The notes beneath the pieces are model-generated. The model saw nothing but the letters and a program-made list of their open reading frames with translations. It did no database searches and was not told where the DNA came from. From positions 5,030,501 to 5,094,500 of the forward strand of contig NZ_CP059560.1 in assembly GCF_017894385.1 (NCBI RefSeq): DNA of 64,000 bases. Reading direction: 5' to 3'. The stretch's first letter is position 1. Every line of letters begins with the position of its first letter. Positions 59,486 through 64,000 of this stretch are shown piece after piece. The DNA comes from Aromatoleum petrolei. Its GTDB lineage: Bacteria; Pseudomonadota; Gammaproteobacteria; Burkholderiales; Rhodocyclaceae. The translations under genes and the position numbers were made by a program.

Positions 59486-60034
59486 CTACTTGCAGTTCTC
59501 GTCAATGTAGCGCTGCGAACGCTCGATCTCGGCCGTGCGTGCAGCATCGTCCATCAGTTCGCGCTGGCCTTCGCTGTTGAAACGCGTGACGCGGCGACTG
59601 TTCTTAAGCCCGGCGATCTGGCTGCGCGCCTGGTCGCAGTAGCGGGCGACTTCCGCGGCCCTCTGACGATCCTTTTCCGCTTTCGCTTCGGCCTCGGCTG
59701 CAGCCACCTTGCGCTGACGGAATTCTGTTTCCTTCTCCGCCATGGTCTTGGGCTTGGACGGGGCGGCCTTTTCCTTGGCCTGCTTGCCCGTCTCGCCCGC
59801 TGCACCTTCCGCAGCCGGATTCTGTGGCGCTGCCTCGCCGGACTCGTCCGGCACGGCCTCATCGGCCGCCGGCGTCTTGGGGCGGCTGGTCGGCTTGACC
59901 GTCTTCGCTGCACCGGTCGGGGGCGGCGTGTCCGAGTAGTTGATGCGCCCCTGAGCGTCGCGCCACTGATACACCTGTGCAACAACGGGCAGAGCGAGGG
60001 TCAGGCTCAGTACGAGCAGGCTAAGACGACGCAT
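59486..60034 (-). CDS. DUF4124 domain secreted protein
   Basis: A 182-residue protein with a Sec signal peptide (residues 1-19, cleavage after VVA). A short DUF4124 domain follows (VYQWRDAQGRINYSDTPP). The middle is an Ala/Pro/Glu-rich linker and the C-terminal half a charged coiled region (EKETEFRQRKVAAAEAEAKA, 20 residues) ending near two cysteines. Periplasmic, function unknown. Confidence 0.87.
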   Translation of the reverse strand: MRRLSLLVLSLTLALPVVAQVYQWRDAQGRINYSDTPPPTGAAKTVKPTSRPKTPAADEAVPDESGEAAPQNPAAEGAAGETGKQAKEKAAPSKPKTMAEKETEFRQRKVAAAEAEAKAEKDRQRAAEVARYCDQARSQIAGLKNSRRVTRFNSEGQRELMDDAARTAEIERSQRYIDENCK

Positions 60035-60051
60035 CGAAAGGGCTCCATTGA

Positions 60052-61578
<1,527 letters not shown>

Positions 61579-61594
61579 TCCGATCCCGATCCCG

Positions 61595-61627
61595 AAGGCG
61601 GCCCATCCGGGCCGCCTTTCCTTTTTT
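61595..61627 (+). terminator. Terminator/attenuator between guaB and guaA
   Basis: A perfect ten-base stem (AAGGCGGCCC / GGGCCGCCTT) with a four-base loop, then TCC and TTTTTT. It lies 20 bases before the guaA ATG, so guaA needs readthrough or its own promoter. Confidence 0.85.
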
Positions 61628-61647
61628 CGTAGCCCGAGACCGTTGCC

Positions 61648-63213
<1,566 letters not shown>

Positions 63214-63258
63214 TATGCGTTCGCCGGCAGGTGCTGTCGGCGGACAGGAGCAGTACAA

Positions 63259-63289
63259 GAACCCCGGCTCCGGCCGAGGTTCCCGTTTT
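63259..63289 (+). terminator. Terminator after guaA
   Basis: A ten-base near-perfect stem (GAACCCCGGC / GCCGAGGTTC) followed by CCGTTTTC, 46 bases after guaA and just before the convergent LysE-family gene. Confidence 0.65.
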
Positions 63290-63294
63290 CAGGG

Positions 63295-63927
63295 TCAGGA
63301 TTGCGTGGCTGCGAGTTTGGCGCCGAAGCCGATAAGCAGGATTCCGCAGATGCCATCAAGCACGCTGCCGACGCGGGGGCGGGCAAGAAGGTCGCGTGCC
63401 CGATCGACCATCACGACCAACAAGCCCTGCCAGATCATCGCGATGGTGAAATGCATCGCCGCCATCGCGAGCGACTGGACCATGGCCGAATGCGCAGGAT
63501 CGATGAACTGCGGCAGGAAAGCCATGTAGAAGATGATGGGCTTGGGGTTGAGCACATTCGACAGCAGGCCCTCGCGCAGCGACAACGCGGCCGGGACGCG
63601 TTGGCTGCGCTGCTCCGGAATCGTGAGCCCGCGTGCGCTCCGCGCGGAGCGCAGACTCTGGATCCCCAGCCAGATGAGGTAGCCGGCTCCAGCGAACTTC
63701 ATCGCGGAAAAAAGCGTCGCCGAGCCGAGCAGGATCACGGACAGGCCCAATGCCGACACCGTCGCATGAGCGAACAGGCCGGTGCAGATTCCGAGGCTGG
63801 TGAGCATTCCGTCGCGCAGTCCGCCGCGAGCGGCGTTGCGGATCACCAGCAGCGAGTCGAGACCGGGAGACATCGTCAGCACGGTGATCGCGACGAGGAA
63901 GGGGACCCACTGGAAGTGATCGAACAT
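63295..63927 (-). CDS. LysE/RhtB-family amino-acid exporter
   Basis: A 210-residue inner-membrane protein with about six helices. The family signature is LTMSPGLDSLLVIRNAARGGLRDG (read MSPGLDSLLVIRN) with LSNVLNPKPIIFYMAFLPQF. It probably exports an amino acid or derivative; the substrate is unknown. ATG at 63927 gives the usual length, but a GTG at 63972 with AGGTGG upstream is an alternative, adding 15 residues. It converges with guaA; the 28 bases to the window edge after that GTG hold no feature I can name. Confidence 0.85.
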   Translation of the reverse strand: MFDHFQWVPFLVAITVLTMSPGLDSLLVIRNAARGGLRDGMLTSLGICTGLFAHATVSALGLSVILLGSATLFSAMKFAGAGYLIWLGIQSLRSARSARGLTIPEQRSQRVPAALSLREGLLSNVLNPKPIIFYMAFLPQFIDPAHSAMVQSLAMAAMHFTIAMIWQGLLVVMVDRARDLLARPRVGSVLDGICGILLIGFGAKLAATQS

Positions 63928-64000
63928 GGTCGGTGCGATGTGTGCGAGGTCTATCGATCCATCCCGGCTCACGCCACCTGACGCGATAGCACGCCGATCG

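Overview
The window is high-GC chromosomal DNA from a betaproteobacterium, most likely in the Rhodocyclales/Zoogloeaceae (Azoarcus, Aromatoleum or Thauera type). This is inferred from protein sequence character, not from a database search. Supporting signs are a second, tail-extended IF-1, a phasin, a complete rnfABCDGE-nth block, a GntR-linked TCA-cycle cluster, paired Aat/Bpt transferases and ratA/ratB beside smpB. I see no mobile element, CRISPR array, tRNA or rRNA gene. Gene density is very high and nearly everything is core metabolism or housekeeping.

Layout. 1-3.7 kb: 3' part of htpG, a ClC chloride/proton antiporter and a MarR regulator. 3.7-18.6 kb: a long minus-strand run holding fbpC (iron-import ATPase), aat, bpt, pyrD, rnfA-B-C-D-G-E, nth, a DUF1841 gene, a receiver-histidine kinase, a MoxR ATPase, a degenerate EAL/HDOD protein and a CoxE-like VWA protein. 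18.7-22.9 kb: fbpB, two small genes, fbpA and a Cys-rich DUF2325 gene, with Fur-box-like palindromes between fbpA and the DUF2325 gene. 22.9-24.4 kb: an adenylate cyclase-FHA protein and infA2 with a long leader.

24.6-38.3 kb is a TCA-cycle block. A CitE-like lyase and mdh run left; a GntR/UTRA regulator, sdhCDAB, sdhE, gltA and sucA-sucB-lpd run right. A nested palindrome sits in the mdh/gntR divergent region. 38.4-45.3 kb carries zapE, a DinG-family helicase, a circularly permuted ATP-grasp-like protein and mobB-moeA-moaD-moaE. 45.4-51.8 kb carries a phasin with a PhaR-type operator, clpB with a sigma-32 promoter, ppiD and fabI. 51.9-58.1 kb holds a peptide-type ABC importer without an ATPase gene, then selO. 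58.1-64 kb holds smpB, ratA, ratB, a DUF4124 protein, guaB, guaA and a LysE-family exporter.

No wholly new multi-gene system is obvious. The best leads are a CX3CX2CX3C cluster in the iron-import ATPase, the permuted ATP-grasp protein, the TCA operator, and the signalling gene lodged between moxR and its VWA partner.
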